Below, piece by piece: positions 36,192 through 47,653 of a stretch of 64,000 bases of DNA. The stretch is from Trachythela sp. YZ-2020. Taxonomy: Eukaryota > Cnidaria > Anthozoa > Malacalcyonacea > Clavulariidae. The stretch's first letter is position 1. Each line of letters starts with the position of its first letter. Made by a program: the position numbers and the translations under genes. Under the pieces are notes generated by a model. The model was not told where the DNA came from. It did no database searches and saw only the letters and a program-made list of their open reading frames with translations. Location of the stretch: positions 5,287,501 to 5,351,500 of the forward strand of contig JADLSH010000393.1 of NCBI GenBank assembly GCA_016169945.1, in the 5' to 3' direction.

Positions 36192-38367
36192 TAAAGTGCA
36201 CCTCACCCCAAAATTTTTTTATATCAAATCTTGGCATCATTTCTAGAGTATCCGTAAAAATTTTAATTTATTTGGTCAAATCGTTCGATTTTTATGGCAG
36301 TTTAAAGTTGGCAAAAAGGCACTTTTTGGTGGACCTTGTCCGTCGTTACGAGGAGTCTGGAACGAGTATATTTCGTGACGTCACCAAAGGGACTCGTCAA
36401 AATAAACTTTCGGCCCACATTGCAAATTCCCTGTATACTGTCGGCCATCTACATATGATATATCAGACCTACAAGCACGAAACTGTACGTAAAATGTCTC
36501 TCTTGATCAGAGGTTTCGATCTATGCATCTTACATGCATAGAACGTGTGTAGTTCTCAAGAAAATGTGCACGAAAATCGATGTATGTTTCCCCGGGATTA
36601 TGTACTTTTAGAAGTTTAGTGTCGTTGAATTTTAGTACACTTTGCCTGTGGGCGAATACCTCATAAATAATGAACTACGGAACTTGAAATAACCAATAGC
36701 TATCCCGTCACGAAGAGAGCTTTATTTTCATGTATGATATGTCTATATAGCTTGTGTATTTCCATTCAAACATTACTACAAATTTTGTATGTTTTCAGCT
36801 TTCAAGGGCAGGACTAGAACGGATACCGGTTTAAAGAGATATACAACCGATCTATTTGCCCGTATAACTTTGTAAATATTGAATCTACAACCTTGAAACA
36901 ACTATGAGCGTGTTCGTCATGCCTACAGCTTTCTACCCATGCATAAAACATGTGTTTATCAACCGAAAATAGCTTTAAATATATTTTACTAAGTTCATTT
37001 CGCGCCGCGGTCACATTGGCGCTGCGAAAAACGTGTGAGTAATATTCCATTTGGATATCGCTTCATAAGTGACATAACTCAGCCAATATCAGACCTACAA
37101 GCACGAAACTGTACGTAAAATGTTTCTCTTGAACAGAGCTTTCGATCTACGCATCTTAGATGTATGAAACGTATGTAGTTCTCAAGGAAATGTGCACGAA
37201 AATCGATGTATGTTTCGCGGGTCAAATGACGAAAATATATCGTGTGTACTAATTGTGCTGTAGTAGGGGTAAACTTTTTTGATATTCCTGAAGTCAATAA
37301 TCAAGATATATTCTCGTGCTTCATACCAAAAGATAGCCCAGAAAAAGGCGATTTTTTTGTATATATAGCAGTGACCTATATCGTGTAAACAAGTTGTAGT
37401 TTTAGATGACTACACGTGTGCGAAGTTGGATTTTCAACGTGCTCGAACTAAATAATACAGTCTTACAGATATAGCTTAATTGCTTAATGTGGCATATTGT
37501 TAGATAGCTCTTCTAAAGCTGATTCTATCCATATTTAGTATAAACTTTGCTAGTAGTATTACAAAATTCAGCGTTGTGAATTGAGCTGACTAATGGTGGT
37601 TGGTGGGTGATAGACCATTTAGTGAAAAAATTCAAATGGCGGAAAATTCGCGTTTTGTTTATGTTTGTTTTTGGACGACTTTTGGACTGTTTTTCGTAAA
37701 AAAAAAAAAAAAAAAAACAGAAAAAAAATATCATATGGCAATTTTTAAAGGTAAGAAAAATAGATAAAACACACACTCGTCATGAAATTTTAAAAAGTTG
37801 AGTTGAATTTTAATTTACAATTTAAAGCGAAACTGAAACTTTGCTATTTTAATACGATATAAGAATTATTTTTTTGTTTGCAAACAAGCAAGTGTAAAAG
37901 GCAATGTAAATTAATGTTATAGTTAAACAACAACTCATTGTTCGGCCTCATTGTCTATGGATCAACCTCGCCGCCTCCGTGACCTAGCCTATTAAGACTT
38001 TTATGATCAACCTGTAAATAGCAATTATATATATCTTGTGTGCTAGTCTGTTCATGGTTAGACATGAAAGCCAGAAAAAAACAGTGTAAACTTCGATTGA
38101 TTCAAGGCAAGCAAAGCCGAAATGGCGAACTGAATACAAGCCGATCAAAGCTAAATGCCGACTACCTTGTGTGACGTCAGAAAATGGGCTAGACCCAGGT
38201 TATTTTTGGTTAGAAGATACGACGGCCAAGGTCCATCGAAAGCTAAGTTCAAAACGCCATAAAAATCTAACGATTTGGCCAAATTAAAAAGAAATTTCAC
38301 ACATATACTGGAAATGATGCCAAGATTTGATAAAGCCAAAACAAATTTTGGGGTGAGGTGCACTTTA
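36192..38367. mobile_element. 2.2-kb non-autonomous element with inverted ends of about 180 bp
   Basis: The left end reads TTAAAGTGCACCTCACCCCA. The right end is its complement, finishing at about 38367. The match continues inward through 'atcaaatcttggcatcattt' and 'aaatcgttcgatttttatgg' to about 180 bp per side. No transposase ORF is inside. A direct repeat of about 140 bp ('cagacctacaagcacgaaac' at 36464 and again at about 37089) shows internal duplication. I could not define the target duplication. Both flanks are pieces of the 'accagacaattttactctgt' repeat, so it inserted into an older repeat. Confidence 0.75.
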
Positions 38368-39579
38368 ATACAGGATGATTGTACTCTATCTAACACCAGA
38401 CAATGTTTTCTAAAATGAAACAATAATGAAAAATAAAATCTTAAAAGTCCGGTGAATGGACCTTTAACCTTTTTGGTCCACAGGCCGCAATGCATCTCGG
38501 TAGTTGGGTATTTTTTTCATTGTGAAAATGGCAGCCAAGAGGCAATGATTCTGCAGAGAAGCAGAATTCGCAGACTTTTACTTCTTCACGTCTTGCAAAT
38601 AACATCTAAAACAACATAAATTTGACAAGGGAGTTCTTAATGATATTTGTGAAAAAAATGAGCGAAATTAAGATAATTGCCGAGAAAATATACTTCATAT
38701 TGATCGAAAGGTGAGGGTGACATTTCAGCAAATTCTTCTCACAATCTCTGTCTGTTATGAGGTGAGTGTGCCTATTCAAGGTCGTTCAGCAAATTATTTT
38801 ACTTTGTGACTATTTGTGACTTGTGTTTTTTCTACCCCGATTTCGCATTAGTTCAATAAATCAAGAATTTATTCAAAGTACCTACAATAATATATCAAGA
38901 CCCTTGCAGGAGATCTGAGAGGTTAGCCCTATATGAAGATCCCCTTACTAAGTTAAAATACCTAAATGTTCTAAATTACAAGTACATGTCCATGTTCGAC
39001 TTCAGTTCTCTTTTAAATTCTCCAATGTTATTTACTTCTACAACCGAGCTTGGTTATGGCTGTACTCTAAAACGTCAGATCGTGTAGTTTTGAGATGTTG
39101 AATTTGATATTGATTGATCTGTTGTTGTCGAAAATCATATAGTCTCTCTCTTTTAAAATTTGATGGTTTGGTTTTAAAAAAATAATATCATCGCTGTTAG
39201 CTTGAATTCTGGTTTCTTTTAAAAGTTACACATGCAAAAGTTATATTTGCTGGATATCTTCTGTTGCTTTTGGTTTTGCATATCCTTTGTAGCTGTTTTG
39301 GTTTTTTGTCTTCCTAAAACTAGTATCTCCTAACCTTTGTTAGCTAATTTAAGTTGTAAATAATAAAAATATAGTTGATAAAACTAACCTTTTCTTCGAG
39401 GTTTACATTGTGCTAGCATTAAATTTCATATTTTAATACTGTTAAATTGTATATGGTAGAATAATTATTTAAATTTAATAATAATTATTTAAATAGGTTA
39501 ATATTGTATATAAAATACTGTAAATATTTTTAATAACTTAAATAGTAGGTAGTAGTGCTTCTTAAACTATATTAAATAT

Positions 39580-39775
39580 TGATTAAAAGACAAACCTTGC
39601 ACGTCAAAGAATGTAGACCAATTTATGCAGTCTGTAGAAGAAAAACTACAAAGAAAACTTGCTCTGGTGGAGGGAAATATTGTTGTGTTCCGCAGTGTAG
39701 GAATAACAGCCTGCATAATCCTGAGCTTTCATTTTACTCTATACCGAAGGAAGAGAATGGCATAAAAATTTGAAA
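39580..39775 (+). pseudogene. THAP-domain exon fragment (left arm)
   Basis: The frame reads TCSGGGKYCCVPQCRNNS, then NPELSFYSIPKEENG. This is the first half of a C2CH THAP zinc finger, with the two initial Cys and the F-Y-IP segment. The copy in the right arm (41240-41330, minus) is broken by four tandem copies of 'gattacacaggctgttattc' between 41130 and 41230. Confidence 0.7.
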
Positions 39776-40185
39776 ACAAAAGGGTTGTTCGACATGAAGC
39801 AAGATTATAGGGTGTGCTCAGTTAATTTTCCAGGTGAAAAAAGTCCTACATTAACAATATTCCAACAATTTTAACTTGTCCTAATGTGAGCAACCAAGAA
39901 GACGAGTGTTGAGAAAACCTGATAGTCCTTTGCAAAATGAGCAAGACACAAATATAACACTGCACAAATATAACACTTTAACAATTAAAACAAACTTAAT
40001 TTTTATATATAGTAAAGTGTCGTTAAATTAAAGCAAACTATTTTAACACAAGTTCAAACAATACACAATTGGTATTTTTCTTGTTTCCAACCCGCACTTA
40101 TTGAAATTTGTTCCACCTTTATAGTAAATGCATGTATGTGCACATTAAAAACTCATTTCCAAGTTTATTCATTCTGTGGTTGTTT

Positions 40186-40949
40186 TCACACAATCATAGG
40201 AGGCAAGAATATAGTCAGGTAGGAACAAACAGTCCAGATTTTGTCGAGATCTTTTGCAATCGTTATAGGCACAACTTGGTGGATAATCTTGAAGTTTTTT
40301 ATTCTTGCAATAGCCCTTTCCACATGCACCCTGACAGAAGCAATTTTTCTAGTTGCAACTTCTTCAAGGCTTACTTGTTCTTTTCCATTCAAAAAGGGGG
40401 GAATTTTCAGTGTAACATTAGGTGGCATGTCTTCCTCAATGTCAAAACCACGGTCAGCCATTACTTGATCTCCTGCTTCTAGAAGATTTAGGATTCCACA
40501 ATCCTTTGTTATTTTTTTGTCACTTGTCCTACCCGCATATAGACTCAAAACAAAACTAGGGTAGCTTTTCTGGTCTGCTGAGCTTATTTCACCAGTGTTT
40601 GACCCATAATAGATTAAACTATTGCATGCTGGAGACAAGTAATCAAAAACAATTTTGTTGCATAATCTGGGAAACCAGTATAAAATCGAAATTCATCACT
40701 ACCAACACATCGTTCCAACCAAAATAGACACTGCTGTGATGTTACATAAGCTTCATGAGTTTGTTCCAAAGATTTATATTTTGCTTCTAGAAATTGAATT
40801 TGATCTTTAAGTTTGCTGATATCTGTTTCAGTGCTGGTGCTTTCAACTTCATGCTCAGGTGTTATATTTGTGCAGGGTTGAACAGAAATAGTTTCTTCTA
40901 AATAAGTGTCTTGCTCATTTTGCAAAGGACTATCAGGTTTTCTCAACAC
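40186..40949 (-). pseudogene. DDE_Tnp_4 (IS5/Harbinger-type) transposase, internally deleted
   Basis: Two minus-strand frames follow each other. The first (40949-40614) has a coiled-coil stretch (ISKLKDQIQFLEAKYKSL) and the helix-turn-helix approach to the core (DEFRFYTGFPDY). The second (40638-40186) has SLYAGRTSDKKITKDCG, the second catalytic Asp in GDQVMADRGF and the Glu in RVHVERAIARIKNFK, and ends like a normal family member (WTVCSYLTIFLPP). The segment that should hold the first catalytic Asp is missing at the junction, where a frame change also occurs, so the enzyme is dead. THAP plus DDE_Tnp_4 is a known pairing in animal IS5-like transposons. Confidence 0.82.
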
Positions 40950-42252
40950 TCGTCTTCTTGGTTGCTCACATTAGGACAAGTTAAAATTGTTGGAATATTG
41001 TTAATGTAGGACTTTTTCCACCTGGAAAATGCACTGAGCACACCCTGTAATATTGTTTCATGTCCAACAACCCTTTTGTTTTCAAACATTTATGCCATTT
41101 TCTTCCTTCGGTATAGAGTAAAATGAAAGCTCAGGATTACACAGGCTGTTATTCATGGATTACACAGGCTGTTATTCATTACATTTCAGGATTACACAGG
41201 CTGTTATTCATTTACACAGGCTCTTATTCGGAACACAACATTTCACTCCACCAGAGCAAGTTTTCTTTGTAGTTTTTTCTTCTACAGACTGCATAAATTG
41301 GTCTACATTCTTTGACGTGCAAGGTTTGTCTTTTAATCAATATTTAATATAGTTTAAGAAGCACTATTACCCACTATTTAAATTATTAAAAATATTTACA
41401 GTATTTTATGTACAGTATTAATCTATTTAAATTATTATTATTCAATGTAAATTTAAATAATTATTCTACTATATACAATTTAACAGTATTAAAATATGAA
41501 ATTTAATGCTAGCACAATGTAAACCTCGAAGAAAAGGTTAGTGTTAACTATATTTTAAATTATTTACAACTTAAATTAGCTAACAAAGTTTAGGAGATAC
41601 TAGTTTTAGGAAGACAAAAACCAAAACAGCTACAAAGGATATGCAAAACCAAAAGCAACAGAAGCTATCCAACAAATATATCTTTTGCGTGTGTAACTTT
41701 TAAAAGAAACCAGAATTCAAGCTACGAGCGAGACATTTTCGCGCCAAAACCGTCCAAATTTAAAGGCGAAGAGGCCATATTGATTTCGACAACAACAGAT
41801 CAATCAGCATCAAAATCTCAAAACCACACGATCTGACGTTTTAGAGTACAACTAATGCGAAATCGGGGTAGAAAAAACTTGTTAAAATAGTCACAAAGTA
41901 AAATAATTTGCTGAACAACCTTGAATAGGCACACTCACCTCATAACATGACGAGAAACATTGCGAAGAGAATGTTTTGTTCGAAATGTGCTCACCCCTTT
42001 GATCGATATGAAGTATATTTTCTCGGCAATCACCTCAGCGATTTCGCTCATTTTTTTCACAATATCATTAAGAACTCCCTAGTCAAATTTATGTTGTTTT
42101 AGACGTTATTTGCAAGACGTGAAGAAGTAAAAGTCGGCGAATTCTGCTTCTCTGCAGAATCATTGCCTCTTGGCCGTCATTTTCACAAGAATGAAAATAA
42201 TACCCAACTACCGAGATGCATTGCGGCCTGTGGACCAAAAAGGTTAAAGGTC

Positions 42253-43740
42253 TATTGTCATCCCAATGTTGTTTTCATGACGATGGATGATTAGTTCTTG
42301 AATACTTCTGCAAATCGATCAATATTACAATTTCACCCATAATGCTTGAAATCTGGAAGAAATTCTTTTTTTTATTTCAAGGCCTTTTTTACCATTTCGG
42401 GTATGTTGAAATCTATGATATTTGTACCATATTCAACTCATATATCTTTTTGAGAAGATGAACATTTTTTCCATTTTGTTCCATTTTACTCCTTTTGCAT
42501 GTGGATGGAGTTGGAAGGTAACGGAGTGCAAGATCCGGGAAGAAGGCCTGGTAATGGCAAATTTGTACTCAGGGCGTTGATTCTTGCTCGGTTGCTGGTC
42601 AATTCACTCGTGGTTCCTGCTTGCCTGGTTGTTTTACCTGCTTTATATCAGTATTATAAATACAATACTTTGTCTTTAGCACTTTGGATTGCTGTTGGAA
42701 TATTTTGTTGGTGAATTTCTGATCGAGGTAAGCAATAAAGTATTGTTTGTGAATAATTGTAAAACCAGATTTCCATATGATGCGGACAATCAGCCCTTTG
42801 TATGTGTTTACGTCTGATGAGTAATATCATTTTCTCCTTCAATGAAAACCGACAATAACTCTGCGTCTGGTCGGCCTTTAATATATGGAAATCAGGCTTT
42901 AATATTCGTGATAGAAATAAAGACCAATAATCATGCTCTGTATTAGTGTATTGTGCATACTGGCGACTGTGAAATGGCGACTAAGATGTTTATAGACTTT
43001 ATATACTTTAATAATTTTCTTTGCATAATATGCACTTTTAAAGATTATATTGTCAATGAAAACCTTTGTCATGGAATGCTGTAATATGTCAAATCACATA
43101 ATTTTACTTGAAACATGTTTCTACAAGTTTTTTACTTATATATTTGCTAAGACTTGATCTGTATTATTAAATTGGCTTTATTGCACATATACAGGGTGTA
43201 TAAAAAAAACCGCAATCCTCGATTCACATGTCGATTTTGAAAATAATAGAGCAGTAAAGCCTATATGTTTACATTCATTTGAAAGCTTAGCCATTCAACG
43301 ATGGGTTACTTTTTAAATTTGAACATTGGGTTCGCGAAATATTTTACTTTAAGCATCTGAGATTGGAAAGATGAAAATTCGAGATGCAATAATAAAGCGG
43401 CCCTGAATAGACGAACTCATTTCGTAAAAATCCCCGAAACTATCAAACCTTTTTCCTGACAGCAGATTAAAATCAAGTAACCACAGCTTTCTATGCACCA
43501 TTTTTAACTTGTTACTAACTTTCCATACACAACGGTACTGGTTTAAACAGTTTAAGCTTAATTGCGGCCACCAACTTGCCAATTTCTGTTTACGTTACAA
43601 TTATACAATTTCATTAAATGTTATTTAATAGTCGCATTTGGAATTCTTGAATCTTCTTGTTTAAACTTTAATACTGTTGTTTTCACACTAAACAATGTAC
43701 CAAGTTCACACTGTTCACACTAAACAATGTACATTTCAAT
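42253..43740. other. Intergenic, no gene seen
   Basis: Short ORFs only. 'acagggtgtataaaaaaaac' at 43192 looks like a transposon end but I could not find a partner. A 'ttggctttattgcacatata' segment near 43170 is shared with the direct repeats at 45.6 and 46.0 kb. Confidence 0.45.
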
Positions 43741-43744
43741 CACT

Positions 43745-44345
43745 CTGCACTTGCCTGTACTGAATTGAAATATTTGCAAGAAGTTCAAGAACAGGGTAAA
43801 ACACCACTTTGCTAGTTCAAGACGTTCCAACTCGATGGAACAGTTCTTATCTAATGGTCGAGCGCGTAGTAAAACTAAAGCGACCTATTCAACTCTATCT
43901 TTCTGATCACGACAATCTTCCCACAATCACGGCAAATGAATGGCAGATCAGCGAACGGTTCCTCCACATTCTCAAGCCCTTCTTCAACCTAACGAAAGAA
44001 ATGAGAGTGGTGAGTATTCTATTCTTTCTGATGTGATTCCCAACATTGCGACCTTAGAGTTATTCTTGTCAAAGATCGGCCAAGGTGATCGAGGAGTCCA
44101 GTCGACACGTGAAGAACTTCTCAGAGCACTCCGGAAGCGATTTTTCCCCCCAGAAGCTGAAGCGTTGAATGTGATGAACGAGAACGCATATGTTACTGCG
44201 ACATGCATCGACCCTCCGTACAAAGCGCTTTTTCCCTAGCACTGATGACAAGCAACAAGCAAAGGCTTGGCTGGTAGAGGAACTTCTTCTGGTTCATCAA
44301 AAGTTGCATGGTGAAGAAGACAACAATAACCAAGAATTGCAGTTG
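43745..44345 (+). pseudogene. hAT transposase C-terminal remnant
   Basis: The segment begins with ALACTELKYLQEVQEQGK and the diagnostic VQDVPTRWNSSYLMVERV (43805-43860). It continues through NIATLELFLSKIGQ, STREELLRALRKRFF and TATCIDPPYKALFFP, all in the order found in ZBED/hAT transposases. Frame changes occur near 43800, 44015 and 44230. The N-terminal BED finger, first catalytic block and C-terminal dimerisation motif are missing. No hAT 8-bp target duplication could be assigned. Confidence 0.8.
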
Positions 44346-44699
44346 CCACCACATTCTCCAACATTGACAATATGTTGTGATGTACCTTTAGATTTAAATT
44401 TGAAACTGTTAGCTTTGTTACTGTTTGTTGTCTTGTTATGAAATAAAAGTTAACCACTTGTTACGGTTGTTTGAACACTAAACTGGACTATTGACAATGG
44501 TTACCGGTAGTAATTGTCATTGTTATTGTTAACGATCGTTAATTAAAATATTTTTTTTATCCCTGCTAGTTATAAAACGCAGTTGGCTGAAATTTGTCTT
44601 GTACAGAGTTTATAGCACAGTAGCATATTATACATTGAGTCAACTACAATCTCTCGAATAAAAAACTTGTATAATATGGTTTATTATATGGCAAGTGCT

Positions 44700-44790
44700 T
44701 GTTTTGGTGAATCTCGCAATCTGATTGGTCGCTGACGAGGCAGGATTTTCCCGTATTGCCCATGGGCAATACGGTATTCTTATTGCCCTG
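44700..44790. repeat. Hairpin with 24-bp perfect palindrome
   Basis: CCGTATTGCCCATGGGCAAT plus ACGG is a perfect palindrome at about 44752-44775. It is preceded by 'gcaatctgattgg', a phrase also found in the foldback at 22.8 kb. Confidence 0.75.
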
Positions 44791-45260
44791 CGACGACTTG
44801 AACACATTTCAAACCAATAAAAGCATTAAAAAATCCTTAAAAATAATTTAAAACAATGAAAAATAAACGGAAAATACGGAAAAGGGATAACTACAAGGGA
44901 TAAAATCAAGTTTTCTTGGCTCAAGTCGAAATATTAAGGTAAATTTTACGATGTTTTTTAACTAAAACAGTCAAGAATATTTTGGGGTTTTTTTCGAACA
45001 TGCAAAGTTGTTTTTGTCCTTGATCCGATAGTTCAATATCACTATATTTTCTATTAATTTTATATTTTATTCTATAAATGGTACTGTAGAGTAGTTTTAC
45101 TCAGCTAAGATTAGATAAATTTGTAAAAAACCAAGACAAATTTCGTATCATTGAAATTATTTTGACATTTGAAAATGACCGCCTTTGAGTTTCGGACTTT
45201 GTACTTTGCCCTTGTGTGACCAATTTTTGGCAAAATGACTTGTTTTTTGTTGTCTGTTCG

Positions 45261-45360
45261 GTCTGTACGGTAAAATATCAAGCCTCAGTCTTGCTGTATT
45301 GACCTCGCTATCGCTCGGTCAATACAGCAAGACCTCAGCTTGATATTTTACCGTACAGAC
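45261..45360. repeat. 100-bp near-perfect hairpin
   Basis: Left arm GTCTGTACGGTAAAATATCA and onward is answered exactly by the right arm ending TGATATTTTACCGTACAGAC. The centre is 'gacctcgctatcgctcggtc'. Confidence 0.9.
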
Positions 45361-45529
45361 CTCACGCTCAGTTAGTAAGTAGTTAATATTGGTATTTTCC
45401 TATTGTATTATTTTCTATGACACATAATGACATCAAACAAATTAAAAGGTACTTTTCAAATTTTTAAATCTGGCAAATCTGGCCGGATTTTCTCCAAAAA
45501 TTCCAGCCGGAAAAATAAACATTTCAATG

Positions 45530-46105
45530 CGCTGTAATGTTATTGCAGATCAACTGATTTGATGTGTATTGGTAAAGCCAATCACTAGGTACATGGTATT
45601 ATGTTGGACACGTACTGTTTTATTGGTTTCCTCAGTGTAACTTTACTTTTATTGCACATATACAAATGTTCTTTATAGCAATGTGCCTGCTTAGGTTTAC
45701 TTAAATTGCTACTAAAGTTTCAGTCTTGTGTGGCAATCGTGTTTTCAGTTAAGGTGGCTCAAAAATGTGTACCTAAGCAAATTGCTCGATAGTTTTTATA
45801 TAATACTAAATGAAAACCTATGCCAATGCTGTAATATAATTGCAGATCAACTGATTTGACTTAAAACACATTTCTGCAAGTTTGTTACTTATGTTGGCAA
45901 GGTTTGATGTGTATTGGTAAAGCCAATCTGTGGGTATATGGTGATTATGTTGGGAACTCATTTTATCACGTTTTCTCAGTGTAACTTTAGTTTATTGCAC
46001 ATATACAAGTGTTTGGAATAGCAATATGCCTTCTCAGGTTTACTTACTTTGCAAATAAAGTTTCAGTCATGTGTGGCAAATATATTTTCAGTTAATGTGG
46101 CTCAA
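45530..46105. repeat. Imperfect direct repeat of about 250-280 bp
   Basis: Two copies (about 45530-45775 and 45830-46105) share 'attgcagatcaactgatttg', 'gtgtattggtaaagccaatc', 'ttattgcacatatacaa' and 'ttttcagttaaggtggctca' in the same order. The second copy ends directly before the small recombinase fragment. Confidence 0.75.
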
Positions 46106-46531
46106 AGGGTATACATTTTTTAAATGTGAGAATCATCTGCATATTGATGCATCTGAGGAAGCATTGAGTCGTTTGTCTGCCCAAGTGAAACTGTGGAACA
46201 AGTCCTTTCAAAGACTTACCAATTCTGGGAGAAGACATGGAGAACTTGAAAACACCGGAGCAAGTGAAAATATGTGATGTCTCAAATGTAGCGAGAAGGC
46301 AGTGAAAGTCCTTGGCGAATATCAGGATTTGACTATTGCAGTGCCTAGCCATGTTGAGTACACATTGGTGAGAGACTATATTCTCACTTTGCTCTGTATC
46401 AACAATGGCACACAGGAAGAAGATGGTTGTTTTGTGGTAAGGGTAAAGAAACACAAGACATTTACGACACATGGCCCAGCAAATCTCGTCTTGTTGCCAT
46501 CACTGCATCAGTGGATGAAGATTTTCATCTA
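46106..46531 (+). pseudogene. Second Crypton-like recombinase fragment, catalytic Arg lost
   Basis: The frame from 46302 reads VRDYILTLLCINNGTQEE, DGCFVVRVKKHKTFTTHGPA and LVLLPSLHQWMKIFI, closely matching 33.9-34.1 kb. The upstream part (VKLWNKSFQRL in the adjoining frame) matches the segment before the catalytic domain. The stretch that carries the first catalytic Arg (NGSRSGPITNM in the larger copy) is replaced by NGTQEED, a clean deletion. The sequence stops after the Lys/His region, so the second Arg, His and Tyr are absent. It is a 5'- and 3'-truncated copy of the same family. Confidence 0.8.
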
Positions 46532-47653
46532 AAAACTACCACACTATAATATAGAATATATACTTTTATACGAATTTTATATTAAAGAGTTAAATCTATA
46601 TATATACTCTGTATTACTCCGGCTGTATACAGTTATGTTATGTATAGTGGTATCCAAGTGATATACAAATATTCATGACAATCAATTTTGTGCCAGCGTC
46701 ATGCAGGCACTTCATTAATAATGGGGTATGCTGGTTAATAGATATTCGTTTTGACTGAAAGCTTTTTATGTCGCCCGTCGCAGGGATCGAAAACTGTCAA
46801 ATTGCATTATTGTCAAGAAAATGGTATAATTTTTTCCTCATTTTAAACAAGGTCCAATTCCTTTATCGAAAATATTATTTTTTACTCCATTACTTATTAA
46901 ACCAGCATTCCTATTTGGCTGCCTATATGCCTTTTTTTCTAATTTGTTGGGGTGCAAAGTTACCTTAATCACGTTTTAACACATTACTGTCAACTGTGCA
47001 TATGTGTTCCTCAATATGTGTGACTAGATAATCTCTCGTGTTTACATTTTATTTTTTAATCCATCGAGTTGCATGCACCCATAGTCTGTTACTCTGTCAA
47101 TTTTACTTGTCACATTAACCCATTACCTACCATTGACAAGCAAAATTGTCTGGCGTTAGACAGAGTAAAATACTATGGTGTTAGACAGAGTAAAATACTA
47201 AAGTAGGGCCATCTAGGCTCATTGCCAGTTAATGGGTTGATTATTTAAACCACATTTAGGCCATTTAAATATATCCTGGTTTATCATCAGCGCCTGGATC
47301 CATTTGTCTTGCCACATGGATAAATTTTTATTTTTTAATATTGCTTTGCAATAGTTTTATTTTTATACTGTCCATATTTTGTGATGTGCATGACCATTAT
47401 TCTTGAATATTATTGCATACTATTGTGTGGTGTATACAATGATTTTTGTTGAAAACTGGGCTCATTACTTAAAAATAAAAAAATTAATCTGCTCACCCGC
47501 CAACATGGAAAATTGTTACTGCTACTGATGATAAAGCGGGATATTTTTAAATGGCCTAATGCTGGACAAATTCTTATTAGACTTGCTCCAAGTCTTTTGT
47601 CTTTCTGTGTGTGTATATGTACTTGTATGATGATACCTAACCAATCGCATATA
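46532..47653. other. Intergenic; one repeat-family member
   Basis: At about 47073-47215 'ttactctgtcaattttactt' and 'aagcaaaattgtctggcgtt' form an inverted pair with 'agacagagtaaaatact' repeated twice. This is the same family as at 30641. No gene seen. Confidence 0.5.

Larger units (their letters stand above)
38459..42252. mobile_element. THAP/DDE_Tnp_4 transposon rearranged as an inverted duplication
   Basis: The outer ends are GACCTTTAACCTTTTTGG and its exact complement. The two arms match for well over 1 kb each (38459 to about 39980; about 40900 to 42252), with patches of deletion. Both arms contain the element's 5' half: a promoter region, a THAP-type exon and the start of the linker. 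The 3' half of the transposase occurs once, on the minus strand in the centre. The element therefore has a second, inverted 5' half where its own 3' end should be. The arms have diverged by several percent, so the event is not recent. I saw no clear target duplication. Confidence 0.8.
44346..45529. other. Intergenic with foldback repeats, no gene seen
   Basis: Apart from the hairpins at 44700-44790 and 45261-45360 this stretch is AT-rich with no credible coding sequence. Confidence 0.45.

Noticed and set aside
43192..43600. Possible mariner-like element beginning 'cagggtgtataaaaaaaacc' after TA
   Set aside because: No matching inverted end or second TA boundary could be found, so no element can be defined.
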